Below, in pieces: positions 55,502-64,000 of a stretch of 64,000 nt of DNA (positions are counted from its first letter, which is position 1; each line of letters opens with the position of its first letter). Location: assembly GCA_947499735.1 (NCBI GenBank), contig CANMPP010000001.1, forward strand, positions 1,488,001 through 1,552,000. The letters are read 5' to 3'. The position numbers and the translations under genes are program-made. Below the pieces are notes generated by a model that saw only the letters and a program-made list of their open reading frames with translations, was not told the DNA's origin and searched no databases. The DNA comes from an uncultured Pelagimonas sp. GTDB lineage: Bacteria > Pseudomonadota > Alphaproteobacteria > Rhodobacterales > Rhodobacteraceae.

Positions 55502-55525
55502 AAAAAAGGGCCGCAAATGCGGCCC
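55502..55525 (-). terminator. Terminator of the VPLPA-CTERM gene
   Basis: GGGCCGC-AAAT-GCGGCCC forms a perfect 7-bp stem with a four-base loop; on the minus strand it is followed by TTTTTTAG. It begins about 25 bases after the stop of the gene at 55550. On the plus strand there is no T tract, so it does not serve moaA well. Confidence 0.88.
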
Positions 55526-55549
55526 TGTGTCGTCTAATATATATGCCGA

Positions 55550-56473
55550 TTAGCTTTTCCCGCGACGACGCAGTCCTGCGGCAGCGGCCAAAGCCCCAAC
55601 CAGCAGCAATCCTGAGGCTGGCAATGGAACTGGCGCAACATCTACGCTTGGCAAGGTACCTGTATAGACACCACGAACCTCGGTGCTTTGGAAGATATTT
55701 TCACCCACGACAAACGTGTCCGTACCACCGGAATTCAGGTAAACGTCTGCGTTCGCGGCCAGAATACCAAATCCAAAGGTGCTGTTTACAGTGACTTCTT
55801 CAGCTTCATAGAAGTTGAAGATGACATTGCCGCTGTCAAAGTTGAAGTTCGACTGAATGTTAATGTTGGTTCCAGACACATTGACGATCAGCGACGCGCC
55901 GTTTTCAATTGTAAAGCTGGACAATGTCCCGCCTGACAAAAAGTCCGCAGCCATAGAAAGAACCGAAATACCATCTGCATCTGGCGTGCCGGCATTGATG
56001 GATTTCAAATTCGGATCACTGGCATCTGCAACCGCGTCAACTGTGTCCGTCAAAGCGGACAGATCGCTGGACAGCGATTGGAATGCCGATGACACAGCCA
56101 ATGCATTCAGCGAGATACCCGTTGTCAGCGTACCGCCATTCGTATTGATCGTGCCTGTTGCTGATCCAACCTGTGCATCGCCAGCATTCACATTCACGTC
56201 ATTGCCAGACACGTCACCACCAACGATAAGCGATCCAGTAATGCCACCAATGGTACCGTCCGAATACCCTTTGCCGTTCACGGTATAACCTTGCGACACA
56301 AAGTTATTGCCAACATAGACAGGTACTTCGGATTCACTGCGTGCTTGCAAATTGTTTAGCGCAACAACGCCATAAGACGAAATCACATCAAGTGCATCGA
56401 CCGTAGATGCGACAGCGGGTGTGGAGAGATAAAGCGGCGCCACAAGCGCAAACGCTTTGAAGATATTTTTCAT
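55550..56473 (-). CDS. VPLPA-CTERM anchored extracellular protein (choice-of-anchor A type)
   Basis: A 307-residue exported protein. Residues 1-22 are a signal peptide ending AVAS. The body (about 30-270) is rich in Gly, Ser, Thr, Asn and Val with few charges or cysteines, and includes GGDVSGNDVNVNAGDAQVG and DFLSGGTLSSF, in the style of the choice-of-anchor A domain of extracellular proteins. The C-terminus APVPLPASGLLLVGALAAAAGLRRRGKS is a complete VPLPA-CTERM sorting signal: motif, hydrophobic helix, basic tail. Such proteins are processed by an exosortase-like system and usually end up on the cell surface or in matrix. No sorting enzyme is in the window. It has its own terminator and an AT-rich upstream region. 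Confidence 0.9.
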   Translation of the reverse strand: MKNIFKAFALVAPLYLSTPAVASTVDALDVISSYGVVALNNLQARSESEVPVYVGNNFVSQGYTVNGKGYSDGTIGGITGSLIVGGDVSGNDVNVNAGDAQVGSATGTINTNGGTLTTGISLNALAVSSAFQSLSSDLSALTDTVDAVADASDPNLKSINAGTPDADGISVLSMAADFLSGGTLSSFTIENGASLIVNVSGTNINIQSNFNFDSGNVIFNFYEAEEVTVNSTFGFGILAANADVYLNSGGTDTFVVGENIFQSTEVRGVYTGTLPSVDVAPVPLPASGLLLVGALAAAAGLRRRGKS

Positions 56474-56705
56474 AAATGTAGTCCCAGATAAGTGCGAGAT
56501 ATATGCTGCAGGACAGCGATGATTAAAGTAGTCACAAAGGCAGAAGGGGAATTCCGCCTACAATAGGCAGTTAATACAATATTAACGATTCTTCAAGAAA
56601 TTCAGAAATGATTTGATCAAATTTTAAAATAACCTTACAAAAATGCCAAATTAATTTCGCAAAAATTATAATTTAAGTTTCCTAAAAAACGAAATTCAAT
56701 TTACG

Positions 56706-57815
56706 TCAATTCACTTTACTTACCCGTCCGCCACCAACCGGCATGACGACCCCGGTTGTGGATGGCGCAGATGTCGGTAGACCAAGGTTGGCGCGGACAG
56801 CAAGATAAGCAAAGGCTTGTGCCTCTAGCATATCACCATCCAGACCGATGGCTTCTACTGCCTCCACGGTGCAATCGATTGACGCCGCCAACATCTCCAT
56901 CATCACCGGGTTATGTCGCCCGCCACCGCACACAAAAAGGCGCGTGGGCGGGCTGGGGCAGTGTTCCATCCCCAGCATCACAGATGTGGCAGCCATAGCC
57001 GTCATTGTCGCGGCGGCATCTTCATCAGACAATTCCCGCACCAGATCCAACATCAACGCGAAATCATCACGGTCCAATGATTTGGGTGGGCAGCGGTGAA
57101 AATAGGCATCTTTCAGGAACAATTCTAATGTGCCCTCCGCGACCTTACCTTTTGCCGCGCAGGCACCGCCCTTATCATAGGGTTGAGCCAATCGTTCAGC
57201 CATCAGGTCGTTGATCGGCGCATTGGCAGGCCCCGTATCAAAGGCCAGCAAAGCTCCGTCTTCCTCGGGGCTGTGTTTGCGGGGATCGACCCAGGTCAAA
57301 TTGCCCACGCCGCCCAAATTCAGAAACGCAACCGGTTCACGTAAATTCGCATATTGCGCGCAAGCATAATGGAAAAACGGTGCCAAGGGCGCGCCTTGCC
57401 CACCCAAGCCAACATCAGCTGAGCGAAAATCCCAAACGACCGTCTTGCCCAACGCCTGGGCCAATGCCGCACCATCACCCAGCTGAAATGTCCCTTTTCC
57501 GCCCGGATCATGTGCAAGAGTTTGGCCGTGAAAACCCACCATCTCGCCCTCTAAATCAGCGACAACTTCAGCATGCGCGTGTTGAACGACCTCCAGTGCT
57601 GCCGCTTCACGCCTTTTATCATCACCGGGCCATAATCCTAACGCGTCACGAAGAATTTGTTGTTCCTCAGATGTATAAGGGCGATAGCTGGAGGCACCAA
57701 ATTCATAGATCGCATGCCCATCGGTTTGGATAACCGCCGCATCAACCCCATCCAAAGACGTGCCAGACATCGTTCCGATCACCCAAATCGGATCTGTTTC
57801 GTTCTGCCCCTTCAC
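56706..57815 (-). CDS. anmK: Anhydro-N-acetylmuramic acid kinase
   Basis: A 369-residue AnmK, which hydrolyses and phosphorylates 1,6-anhydro-N-acetylmuramic acid during peptidoglycan recycling. The ATP-binding opening [15 protein letters not shown] (about residues 10-24), [26 protein letters not shown] and [12 protein letters not shown] are family signatures of this ASKHA-fold kinase. The GTG at 57815 is chosen because GGAGGG lies seven bases upstream and the length is then standard; the longer open reading adds nothing recognisable. It is divergent from tyrS with 54 bases between starts. Confidence 0.95.
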   Translation of the reverse strand: MKGQNETDPIWVIGTMSGTSLDGVDAAVIQTDGHAIYEFGASSYRPYTSEEQQILRDALGLWPGDDKRREAAALEVVQHAHAEVVADLEGEMVGFHGQTLAHDPGGKGTFQLGDGAALAQALGKTVVWDFRSADVGLGGQGAPLAPFFHYACAQYANLREPVAFLNLGGVGNLTWVDPRKHSPEEDGALLAFDTGPANAPINDLMAERLAQPYDKGGACAAKGKVAEGTLELFLKDAYFHRCPPKSLDRDDFALMLDLVRELSDEDAAATMTAMAATSVMLGMEHCPSPPTRLFVCGGGRHNPVMMEMLAASIDCTVEAVEAIGLDGDMLEAQAFAYLAVRANLGLPTSAPSTTGVVMPVGGGRVSKVN

Positions 57816-57869
57816 CTTTGGCCCTCCTCGGATTATACGCTGTGCCACGACGTTATGGAGAATTGAGCG

Positions 57870-59123
57870 ATGACCTACCATCCCAAATCGGACTTTATCC
57901 GCATCATGATCGAGCGCGGCTTTCTGGCCGATTGCACAGATTATCAAGGCCTGGACGAGGCGCTGATGTCAGGGGTGGTGCCATCCTATATTGGGTATGA
58001 TGCGACGGCCCAGTCTTTGCATGTTGGTCATTTGATGAACATCATGATGTTGCGTTGGCTGCAAAAGACTGGTCATAAACCAATCACCCTGATGGGTGGC
58101 GGGACGACAAAGGTGGGCGATCCGTCCTTTAAGGCCAGCGAGCGCCCATTGATCAGTGCAGAGCAAATCGCGACAAATATTGCCGGGATGCAGCAAGTTT
58201 TTGGCAAATACCTGTCCTATGACGATACGGCCACTGGCGCTGTTATGTTAAACAATGCCGAATGGTTGGATCAGCTGAATTACCTTGAATTCTTGCGCGA
58301 TATTGGTCGGCATTTCAGCGTGAATCGCATGCTGTCCTTTGAATCGGTGAAATCGCGTTTGGATCGGGAACAATCCCTGTCTTTCCTCGAATTCAATTAC
58401 ATGATTTTGCAAGCTTATGATTTTCTGGAAATCAACCGCCGTTACGGCTGTCTGCTACAAATGGGCGGGTCAGACCAATGGGGAAATATCGTCAACGGTA
58501 TCGACCTGACGCGTCGCGTGTTGGATCACGAGATCTACGGCCTGACATCCCCTTTGCTTTCCACATCCGATGGCCGGAAAATGGGCAAAAGCGAAGGCGG
58601 TGCGGTTTGGCTAAACGCCGACATGTTATCGCCTTATGAATTCTGGCAGTTCTGGCGCAACACGACAGATGCTGACACAGGGAAGTTCCTAAAGCTTTAT
58701 ACCGAAATTTCGGTTGAGGAATGTGACCGTCTTGGCGCGTTACAGGGCTCTGAGATCAATGAGGCAAAAGTCATCTTGGCCAATGCGGTGACGACTCTTC
58801 TCCACGGTGCCGAAGCTGCGGCCGCAGCAGAAGCGACGGCGCGTGAAGTATTTGAAAAAGGCGGGGTCGGTGACGATTTGCCAACCTTTGAAATCTCAGC
58901 CGCGGATCTGGGCGATGGTCTATCCATTGTTCAGGCGCTGGTTAAATCTGGCCTTGTGAAATCTGGCAAAGAGGCGAAACGCCTGATTGGCGAAAATGGT
59001 GCCAAAATCGATGACCAGCCTTTGACCTCGCCCGGTCTGATGTTGGATGCGGACGCCTTGGCATCACCCGTCAAACTAAGCGCCGGTAAAAAGCGTCACG
59101 CTTTGATCAAATTGGTTGATTAA
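57870..59123 (+). CDS. tyrS: Tyrosyl-tRNA synthetase
   Basis: A 417-residue class Ic aminoacyl-tRNA synthetase. The catalytic signatures are HVGH (H51-H54) for the HIGH motif and KMGKS (K237-S241) for KMSKS, with the tyrosine pocket at YDATAQSL and [10 protein letters not shown]. The C-terminal S4-like RNA-binding domain (about 350-417) starts [21 protein letters not shown]. The length is normal. It ends 16 bases before the stop of a small convergent gene. Confidence 0.98.
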   Translation: MTYHPKSDFIRIMIERGFLADCTDYQGLDEALMSGVVPSYIGYDATAQSLHVGHLMNIMMLRWLQKTGHKPITLMGGGTTKVGDPSFKASERPLISAEQIATNIAGMQQVFGKYLSYDDTATGAVMLNNAEWLDQLNYLEFLRDIGRHFSVNRMLSFESVKSRLDREQSLSFLEFNYMILQAYDFLEINRRYGCLLQMGGSDQWGNIVNGIDLTRRVLDHEIYGLTSPLLSTSDGRKMGKSEGGAVWLNADMLSPYEFWQFWRNTTDADTGKFLKLYTEISVEECDRLGALQGSEINEAKVILANAVTTLLHGAEAAAAAEATAREVFEKGGVGDDLPTFEISAADLGDGLSIVQALVKSGLVKSGKEAKRLIGENGAKIDDQPLTSPGLMLDADALASPVKLSAGKKRHALIKLVD

Positions 59124-59139
59124 TATGGGTGCGGGCGAT

Positions 59140-59301
59140 CTATCGCCCCATCCCAAACAGCGACCCAATCAAAAACACACCAAGCAATGGCAAGAGCAAA
59201 ACCATAAGTCCCAATAGAATGGCCGCAGTGGTTGGCCTTGGGGCTTCTATCGTTTTACCCTTGCCCTTCGCGAGTGGTGTGATTGTGCTTTGACTTTTCA
59301 T
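59140..59301 (-). CDS. Tiny single-pass membrane protein (putative)
   Basis: A 53-residue reading frame from ATG 59301 to a TAG at 59140-59142. It has a basic N-terminus with LAKGKGKTIEAPRP and one strong hydrophobic helix (about residues 26-48, AAILLGLMVLLLPLLGVFLIG). There is no good Shine-Dalgarno sequence, so it could be leaderless or not translated. It lies between tyrS (convergent) and the acyltransferase (divergent), with an inverted repeat in the 45 bases before the divergent gene. The hydrophobic design and location favour a real gene, but support is modest. Confidence 0.45.
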   Translation of the reverse strand: MKSQSTITPLAKGKGKTIEAPRPTTAAILLGLMVLLLPLLGVFLIGSLFGMGR

Positions 59302-59306
59302 GAAAT

Positions 59307-59341
59307 CATTAACCATGATGAAACTTATCATATGGTTAATG
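59307..59341. repeat. Inverted repeat with TTAACCAT half-sites between divergent genes
   Basis: CATTAACCAT (59307-59316) and ATGGTTAATG (59332-59341) are exact reverse complements with a 15-base spacer, filling the 45 bases between the start codons at 59301 and 59347. The TTAACCAT word also occurs upstream of the DUF2927 gene and resembles CtrA half-sites. Confidence 0.7.
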
Positions 59342-59346
59342 AAGCC

Positions 59347-60237
59347 ATGACCAAACTCGTTTTACCCCTGCCCCAATCTCCGGAATTTGCAAAAGCCTGC
59401 AAATTGCTCAGGCGGCCGGTCCAATCTTATTCACATGAAATATCAGGCCAGACGGTTCTACAGTGGCAAATGCAATCCCGTCCTCTTGGCCCATTTGGCC
59501 AAGTTGGCTTGATTTCGCGCGGCCCTGTCGTACGGCCTGGGACATCACCAGAATTATGGCTGGATCTGCTGCAACGAAATCCCCCTGGCAAACCCATCAT
59601 CCTGAATGCGGACGGCATGTCGCCAGACGCGTTAAGAGACGCCGGGTTCTGGCCGATTGCGACCCCGGGCACTTTGGCGATTTTACCGCTGACGAACCGA
59701 TCCGAAATGCGCCGTGGTTTGGCCCAAAAATGGCGCAACCGGTTGAATAAGGCCGAAACACAAGACATCAAGATCACGCGCCACAATCTAAGCGCCAATC
59801 ATTGGGTGCTCAGCGCTGAATCCCAGCAGTCCAAAGAACGTCGTTATCGCGGCCTGCCCCCAGCCTTATCTGTTGCCTTTGCAAAAGCTAATCCCAATAA
59901 AGCCTTGGTTTGGGAGGCACGGGTATCAGGTATTCCTGTAGCGGCGATCCTGATCCTTAGACATGGCAGGATGGCAACCTGGCAGGTCGGTGTCAGCCGA
60001 GATCAGGGGCGTTCCCTTAGTGCAATGAACCTGTTGCTTTGGACCGCGATGGGATGGCTTGCGGATGAAGGGCACGCCATTTTGGATCTCGGCATGATCA
60101 ATACAGAACACAGCGCAGGGCTGGCCCATTACAAATTGGGAACGGGCGCGCGGCCCAAGCGGATGAGCGGCACGTGGTTGCATTCCGGCCTTTTGGCGCC
60201 AATCGCGCAACGCCTTCCATCCTATTTGGCGGCGTAA
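59347..60237 (+). CDS. GNAT/FemAB-like acyltransferase
   Basis: A 296-residue protein starting at ATG 59347; an upstream in-frame ATG at 59332 is possible. The C-terminal half (about 150-285) is a BioF2/FemAB-type acetyltransferase domain: VWEARVSGIPVAAILILRHG, WQVGVSRDQGRSLSAMNLLLWTAMGWLADEGHAILDLGMIN and GLAHYKLGTGARP. The N-terminal half resembles the companion domain of these aminoacyl/acyl-transferases. Substrates of this group range from peptidoglycan precursors to surface sugars, and none can be chosen here. It follows tyrS and converges with two cyclophilin genes. Confidence 0.75.
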   Translation: MTKLVLPLPQSPEFAKACKLLRRPVQSYSHEISGQTVLQWQMQSRPLGPFGQVGLISRGPVVRPGTSPELWLDLLQRNPPGKPIILNADGMSPDALRDAGFWPIATPGTLAILPLTNRSEMRRGLAQKWRNRLNKAETQDIKITRHNLSANHWVLSAESQQSKERRYRGLPPALSVAFAKANPNKALVWEARVSGIPVAAILILRHGRMATWQVGVSRDQGRSLSAMNLLLWTAMGWLADEGHAILDLGMINTEHSAGLAHYKLGTGARPKRMSGTWLHSGLLAPIAQRLPSYLAA

Positions 60238-60255
60238 ACATAGCAAGCTACCAAA

Positions 60256-60287
60256 CCAAAAAGAGCCGCCCTTTCGGACGGCCCTTT
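60256..60287 (-). terminator. Terminator between acyltransferase and cyclophilin genes
   Basis: A 12-position stem with two mismatches around a four-base loop (GGGCCGTCC-GAAA-GGGCGGCTC region) followed on the minus strand by TTTTTGG. It should end the cyclophilin transcript. On the plus strand it is followed by only three T residues, so it is weaker for the acyltransferase gene. Confidence 0.7.
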
Positions 60288-60308
60288 AGAAAGCTTATGG
60301 ATCACAGA

Positions 60309-60872
60309 TCAATCGATCACGTCGACTTTCAGCATTTGATCCGGTGTTTCCAGAACGGCACCATTTGGACCACGGCCCAGTTTGATCGCATCGACCACAT
60401 CCAAACCCGACGTGACTTTGCCAATCACCGTGTACTGGCCATTTAGGAAATGGCCCGGTTCAAACATGATGAAGAACTGGGAATTGGCGGAATTTGGATC
60501 CTGCGCGCGCGCCATGCCCACGACCCCCTTGTCGAAAGGAATTTCGGAAAATTCCGCTGGGATATCAGGCAATTCTGAACCGCCACGGCCTGCCAAACGT
60601 GTGTCACCGCTGGCCAAACCATATTGAACATCACCCGTTTGCGCCATGAACCCTTCGATCACGCGGTGAAAGACCACACCGTCATATTTGCCTTCAGCGG
60701 CCAGTGTTGTGATCTGTTCTACATGTTTGGGCGCGACATCTTCCAACAGGTCGATCTCGACGATACCATTGGCACCCTCACCAGAGATCTCGATTTTCAA
60801 ACCCGTTGCATGTGCCGCCAATGGCGCAGAAATCAACGCCAAAGCTGCGAAAATCTGGTTCATCTTAGCCAT
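60309..60872 (-). CDS. Periplasmic peptidyl-prolyl cis-trans isomerase (cyclophilin)
   Basis: A 187-residue cyclophilin with an N-terminal signal peptide (about residues 1-23, ending AAHA). The catalytic arginine and loop are in VVFHRVIEGFMAQTGD; the other active-site strand reads NSANSQFFIMFEPGHFLNGQYTVIGKV. It should catalyse proline isomerisation during folding of exported proteins, like PpiA. Start ATG 60872 is selected with GAGG six bases upstream, one base after the stop of the cytoplasmic cyclophilin gene, so the pair is translationally coupled and looks like a gene duplication. Confidence 0.93.
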   Translation of the reverse strand: MAKMNQIFAALALISAPLAAHATGLKIEISGEGANGIVEIDLLEDVAPKHVEQITTLAAEGKYDGVVFHRVIEGFMAQTGDVQYGLASGDTRLAGRGGSELPDIPAEFSEIPFDKGVVGMARAQDPNSANSQFFIMFEPGHFLNGQYTVIGKVTSGLDVVDAIKLGRGPNGAVLETPDQMLKVDVID

Positions 60873-60873
60873 A

Positions 60874-61407
60874 TTATTCCTCAGCCTCTGCGTCTGTGTC
60901 CGCGTCTGCTGCAACTTTGACTGAGATCATTTTGTCGGGGTAGCGTGGTGGTTCGCCTTTGACGATGGCATCCACGTGATCCATGCCAGATAGCACGCGA
61001 CCATAAACGGTATACTGACCATTCAGGAAATGGTTGTCATTAAAGTTGATGAAGAACTGGGAATTGGCCGAATTCGGGTTTTGCGAACGTGCCGCACCCA
61101 ATGTGCCGCGATCATGGGGAAGTTTGGAAAATTCCGCGGGCAGATCCGGCAGGTCAGAACCGCCTGTACCGGCACGACGCAGGTTAAAGTTGTCAGCATT
61201 TTCATTGCCATGCTCAACGTCGCCCGTTTGCGCCATGAACCCTTCGATCACACGGTGGAATACGACACCGTCATATTTACCCGCGCGTGCCAATTCTTTC
61301 ATACGCTCAGCATGCTTTGGTGCAACATCCGGCAGCAACTCGATAACAACAGTACCGTCCTTCAGTTCCATCATGATCGTGTTTTCTGGATCTTTAATAT
61401 CAACCAT
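60874..61407 (-). CDS. Cytoplasmic peptidyl-prolyl cis-trans isomerase (cyclophilin)
   Basis: A 177-residue cyclophilin without signal peptide. The active-site segments GVVFHRVIEGFMAQTGD (catalytic Arg) and NSANSQFFINFNDNHFLNGQYTVYGRV are almost identical to those of the periplasmic neighbour. An insert of about ten residues (GNENADNFNLRRAG) replaces part of the usual loop, and the C-terminus is acidic (ADADTDAEAEE). It is a cytoplasmic folding helper of the PpiB type. ATG 61407 is selected with GAGGG nine bases upstream. Confidence 0.94.
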   Translation of the reverse strand: MVDIKDPENTIMMELKDGTVVIELLPDVAPKHAERMKELARAGKYDGVVFHRVIEGFMAQTGDVEHGNENADNFNLRRAGTGGSDLPDLPAEFSKLPHDRGTLGAARSQNPNSANSQFFINFNDNHFLNGQYTVYGRVLSGMDHVDAIVKGEPPRYPDKMISVKVAADADTDAEAEE

Positions 61408-61680
61408 CTGGTGTTCCCTCGTTTGGGCAATAGAATTTCGTCCCGCCACGCTTACGCATTTTCGCCCCGAAAGCCAAGCCACCCCAATCAGACCTTATTG
61501 TGATAGCAAATGCCCGCCCAATACGCGCCACGGCCTGTGCAAGACCTTGCCGCACGCAGATTCACAAGAATCTCACTTTCCATGTGGTATCCAGGTTTTA
61601 GAACCCCGTGCAAAAGGTTAGAAACTTTCATCAAATCGTCAAACCGCATTCCGATGCGGACCAGCCAAGGAGCATTCTGC

Positions 61681-62118
61681 GTGAGCACCGACCCTATTTC
61701 CCCTCTTGAGCGCGGCAGAGAGCTCGGATCCCATGGACGCCAACAAAAAGAAGGCGTGATCGTTGTGCGTACGATCGCCATGCCAGCAGATACAAACCCT
61801 GCGGGCGATATTTTTGGTGGATGGCTGATGTCACAAATGGATTTGGCTGCTGGAAATATGGCCGGACGTGTGTGTCAGGGCCGTGGGGCAACGGTGTCTG
61901 TGGACAGTATGCAATTTCTGCGCCCCGTGAAGGTTGGTGATGAGGTCACGATTTATGCGACTTTGCTGAAGGTTGGTCGCACCTCAATGCGCATCCATGT
62001 GGATGTGTGGCGTCGCCCACGCTATTCAAATGAATCCGAACTCGTGACCAATGCCGATTTCACATTCGTGGCCTTGGACGAAGACGGCAATTCACGCCCC
62101 GTCTTCCAAGACGCGTGA
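61681..62118 (+). CDS. Acyl-CoA thioesterase (hotdog fold, YciA type)
   Basis: A 145-residue single hotdog-fold thioesterase. The active-site helix segment TNPAGDIFGGWLMSQMDLAAG and the strand VDSMQFLRPVKVGDEV are characteristic of the YciA/acyl-CoA thioesterase group, which hydrolyses various acyl-CoAs in the cytoplasm, usually as a hexamer. A GTG start at 61681 is chosen because AAGGAG lies eight bases upstream; the longer reading begins in unrelated sequence. It is followed by the FMN reductase gene after seven bases, so the two form a small operon. Confidence 0.92.
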   Translation: MSTDPISPLERGRELGSHGRQQKEGVIVVRTIAMPADTNPAGDIFGGWLMSQMDLAAGNMAGRVCQGRGATVSVDSMQFLRPVKVGDEVTIYATLLKVGRTSMRIHVDVWRRPRYSNESELVTNADFTFVALDEDGNSRPVFQDA

Positions 62119-62125
62119 TCTACAT

Positions 62126-62770
62126 ATGAAAACGCTTGTTTTTCTGGGATCCGTGCGCACCAGTACGCCACCGCGCCCTGCCCGTTTGGGCGCGCGGGTC
62201 GCTAAGGCATGTGCGGCTTATTTGGAAAGCACTGGCATAGAGGTAGAGATGATCGATCCGCTGGATATCGATCGTGATCCTATCTTCAGACCTCAGTTTT
62301 CCTACGCATCAGGTCGCGCGCCTATTGCATTAGATAGTTTGGCAGAAAAAATAAAAGCGGCCGACAGCTATGTTATGGTCAGCCCGGAATACAACCATTC
62401 GATGAGCCCCGCTTTGGCTGATCTTTTAAACCATTTCGGCAGCTCATTGTTTTCATACAAACCCAGCGCAATTGTGACCTATTCAGCCGGTCAATGGGGC
62501 GGCGCGCGGGCTGCCGTCAATATGCGTACATTCTTGGGTGAATTGGGGTGTTTGCCAGTCTCGGCAATGATCCAAATCCCCCATGCGCAGGATGTTCTTT
62601 GTGAAGATGGTCAATTTGCGCCAGATATCGATGCGCAGCGCTGGCGCGGATATATGGCGCGTTGCTTTGATCAATTGGCGTGGTGGAGCGCGGCGGCGCA
62701 AGCCCAGCGTGCACAGGGTTTAGCGGCCCCTGCGTTTGTGAAAGATCCCTCTCAACGCAATGCCCCATAG
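62126..62770 (+). CDS. NADPH-dependent FMN reductase
   Basis: A 214-residue flavodoxin-like protein. The FMN phosphate loop is LGSVRTSTPP (about residues 7-16), and the conserved SPEYNHSMSPALADLLNHF and YSAGQWGGARAA segments match the FMN_red (ArsH/WrbA/ChrR-like) family. It would reduce free flavin, quinones or other small molecules using NADPH. ATG 62126 begins right at the fold. It is co-transcribed with the thioesterase and ends 87 bases before pgk. Confidence 0.9.
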   Translation: MKTLVFLGSVRTSTPPRPARLGARVAKACAAYLESTGIEVEMIDPLDIDRDPIFRPQFSYASGRAPIALDSLAEKIKAADSYVMVSPEYNHSMSPALADLLNHFGSSLFSYKPSAIVTYSAGQWGGARAAVNMRTFLGELGCLPVSAMIQIPHAQDVLCEDGQFAPDIDAQRWRGYMARCFDQLAWWSAAAQAQRAQGLAAPAFVKDPSQRNAP

Positions 62771-62805
62771 CGCGAAAGCGGCGAAACGGGGAAGCTTGGC
62801 GTTGA

Positions 62806-62819
62806 CGTGAGCGCTAACA
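62806..62819 (+). promoter_or_regulatory. LacI-family operator-like dyad upstream of pgk
   Basis: CGTGAGCGCTAACA matches 12 of 14 positions of the palindrome TGTTAGCGCTAACA, the type bound by LacI-family regulators of central carbon metabolism in alphaproteobacteria such as CceR. A -35-like TTGACG (62802-62807) overlaps it by two bases. The pgk start is about 40 bases downstream. The consensus is from memory, so this is a lead rather than a call. Confidence 0.4.
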
Positions 62820-62857
62820 CAAGGCAAGACAGCCTTAACCAAACGAGGAGACGGAAT

Positions 62858-64000
62858 ATGTCCTGGAAAACGCTTGATGACATGGAACTGGCTGGAAAAA
62901 CCGTGCTGCTGCGTGTCGATATCAACGTCCCCGTGGAAAATGGCGAAGTGACGGATGCCACACGGATCGAACGCATCGCACCTACCGTTCAAAACATCAT
63001 AGACCAAGGCGGAAAACCTGTTCTTCTAGCACATTTCGGCCGCCCAAAGGGCGAAGTGAAGCCGGAATTGAGCCTGAAGCAGCTTGTTCCCACATTGAAA
63101 ACATATCTCGGCACCGAGATTGTGTTTGGCGAAGATTGCACGGGTCCAGCGGCGGAACAAGCGATTGCGAACGCCTCTGAAGGTGCCGTTGTCCTTTTGG
63201 AAAACACCCGTTTCAAACCCGGTGAAGAAAAGAACGATGCAGATCTGGTGGCCGCACTGGCCGCTTTGGGCGATGTGTTTTGCAACGATGCATTCTCGGC
63301 TGCACACCGCGCGCATGCCACGACAACAGGTCTGGCCCATGCTTTGCCATCATGCGCAGGCCGGTTGATGCAGGCCGAATTACAAGCTCTCGAAGGCGCG
63401 TTGGCCACGCCTGTACGCCCGGTTCTTGCCGTGGTTGGTGGTGCAAAAGTGTCAACCAAGCTGGAATTGCTGGGCAATCTGGTGGCCAAAGTCGACAAGC
63501 TTGTCATCGGCGGTGGCATGGCAAACACATTCCTTGCGGCCAAAGGCGTCGATGTTGGTAAATCGCTGTGCGAACATGACATGGCGCCGACAGCTGTTGA
63601 AATTCTAGGTAAAGCAGACGCCGCTGGCTGTGAAATCATTCTGCCCAGCGACGTTGTCGTCGCCCGCGAATTCAAAGAGGGTGCGGATAATGAAACCGTT
63701 GCTGCAGAGGCCTGCCCAGCGGACGCAATGATCCTTGATGCAGGACCAGAGGCTGTCAAAACCGTCAATGCAGCGATTGATGCGTCCAAAACATTGATCT
63801 GGAACGGACCATTGGGCGCGTTTGAAATCGCACCTTTCGACACGGCCACAAATGCCGCGGCACGTCACGCCGCAGAAGCCAGCGCCAGCGGCAAGCTTGT
63901 GTCTGTGGCTGGCGGTGGTGACACTGTTGCGGCCCTAAACAAGGCAGGCGCAGCGGATGAGTTTACTTATATCTCAACAGCTGGCGGTGCTTTCCTGGAA
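62858..64000 (+). CDS. pgk: Phosphoglycerate kinase (3' end outside the window)
   Basis: The first 381 residues of a phosphoglycerate kinase of about 395 residues, cut by the right window edge; the frame stays open to base 64000. The substrate-side loop reads [13 protein letters not shown] and [10 protein letters not shown], followed by ALENTRF-like [14 protein letters not shown] and the [11 protein letters not shown] hinge. The nucleotide site is near the end ([34 protein letters not shown]). It catalyses 1,3-bisphosphoglycerate plus ADP to 3-phosphoglycerate plus ATP in glycolysis and gluconeogenesis. GAGGAG lies upstream of the ATG. A LacI-type operator-like dyad lies in its promoter region. 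Confidence 0.97.
   Translation, partial: MSWKTLDDMELAGKTVLLRVDINVPVENGEVTDATRIERIAPTVQNIIDQGGKPVLLAHFGRPKGEVKPELSLKQLVPTLKTYLGTEIVFGEDCTGPAAEQAIANASEGAVVLLENTRFKPGEEKNDADLVAALAALGDVFCNDAFSAAHRAHATTTGLAHALPSCAGRLMQAELQALEGALATPVRPVLAVVGGAKVSTKLELLGNLVAKVDKLVIGGGMANTFLAAKGVDVGKSLCEHDMAPTAVEILGKADAAGCEIILPSDVVVAREFKEGADNETVAAEACPADAMILDAGPEAVKTVNAAIDASKTLIWNGPLGAFEIAPFDTATNAAARHAAEASASGKLVSVAGGGDTVAALNKAGAADEFTYISTAGGAFLE

Overview
The window is chromosomal DNA from an alphaproteobacterium, most likely a marine Rhodobacteraceae (Roseobacter-group) bacterium. Four things point there: a complete nuo operon with small accessory genes scattered between the subunits (including DUF5333- and DUF5337-like genes), a DksA whose four zinc-finger positions read Cys-Thr-Ser-Ala, an HU-like protein with acidic tails, and a VPLPA-CTERM surface protein. 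There is no rRNA, CRISPR array, prophage or intact insertion sequence. One tRNA, tRNA-Val(TAC), is present. Both window edges cut genes: xdhC-like at the left and pgk at the right.

Layout. 1-1927: an XdhC-like gene and a FAD monooxygenase, then dksA behind its own terminator. 2260-6317: a MoxR ATPase, a DUF2927-type lipoprotein, a tiny membrane protein and a CoxE-like VWA protein, all on the plus strand. 6318-7535: a lone VOC-family gene between two gene-poor stretches. 7536-13711: an orphan hybrid histidine kinase, tRNA-Val, soxR with a SoxR-box-like dyad at its own promoter, an atypical HU gene, and lon behind a strong sigma-32 (RpoH) promoter match. 13973-20614: a hypothetical gene, tgt, a glycosyltransferase, a DEAD-box helicase with a hairpin over its ribosome-binding site, and a phosphoglycolate phosphatase.

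20865-44845 is the dominant unit, all on the minus strand: nuoA-B-C-(two small membrane genes)-D-(lipoprotein)-E-(two genes with NuoE-tail-like domains)-(DUF5337)-F-(lipoprotein)-(DUF5333)-G-(lipoprotein)-H-(exported protein)-I-(CMD-family)-J-K-L-M-N-birA-coaX-rnj. All 14 complex I subunits are present (nuoC and nuoD are separate genes). Many junctions overlap by 1-8 bases. I see no clear terminator inside the unit until after rnj, so one very long transcript is plausible.

45074-64000 is housekeeping mixed with cell-surface functions: a DegT-type aminotransferase, a small tyrosine-phosphatase-like protein, a second phosphoglycolate phosphatase, glmU-glmS (amino-sugar supply) with a textbook terminator, a Cache-type chemoreceptor, an AlkD-like protein, moaA, a VPLPA-CTERM protein, anmK (cell-wall recycling), tyrS, an acyltransferase divergent from a tiny membrane protein, two adjacent cyclophilins, a thioesterase, an FMN reductase and pgk.

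The strongest candidates for something under-described are the accessory genes inside the nuo operon. The HhH-like tail of NuoE is repeated in the next gene and, more weakly, in the one after it. Two translationally coupled membrane proteins are wedged between nuoC and nuoD. The MoxR/lipoprotein/TM/VWA locus is the next best lead.
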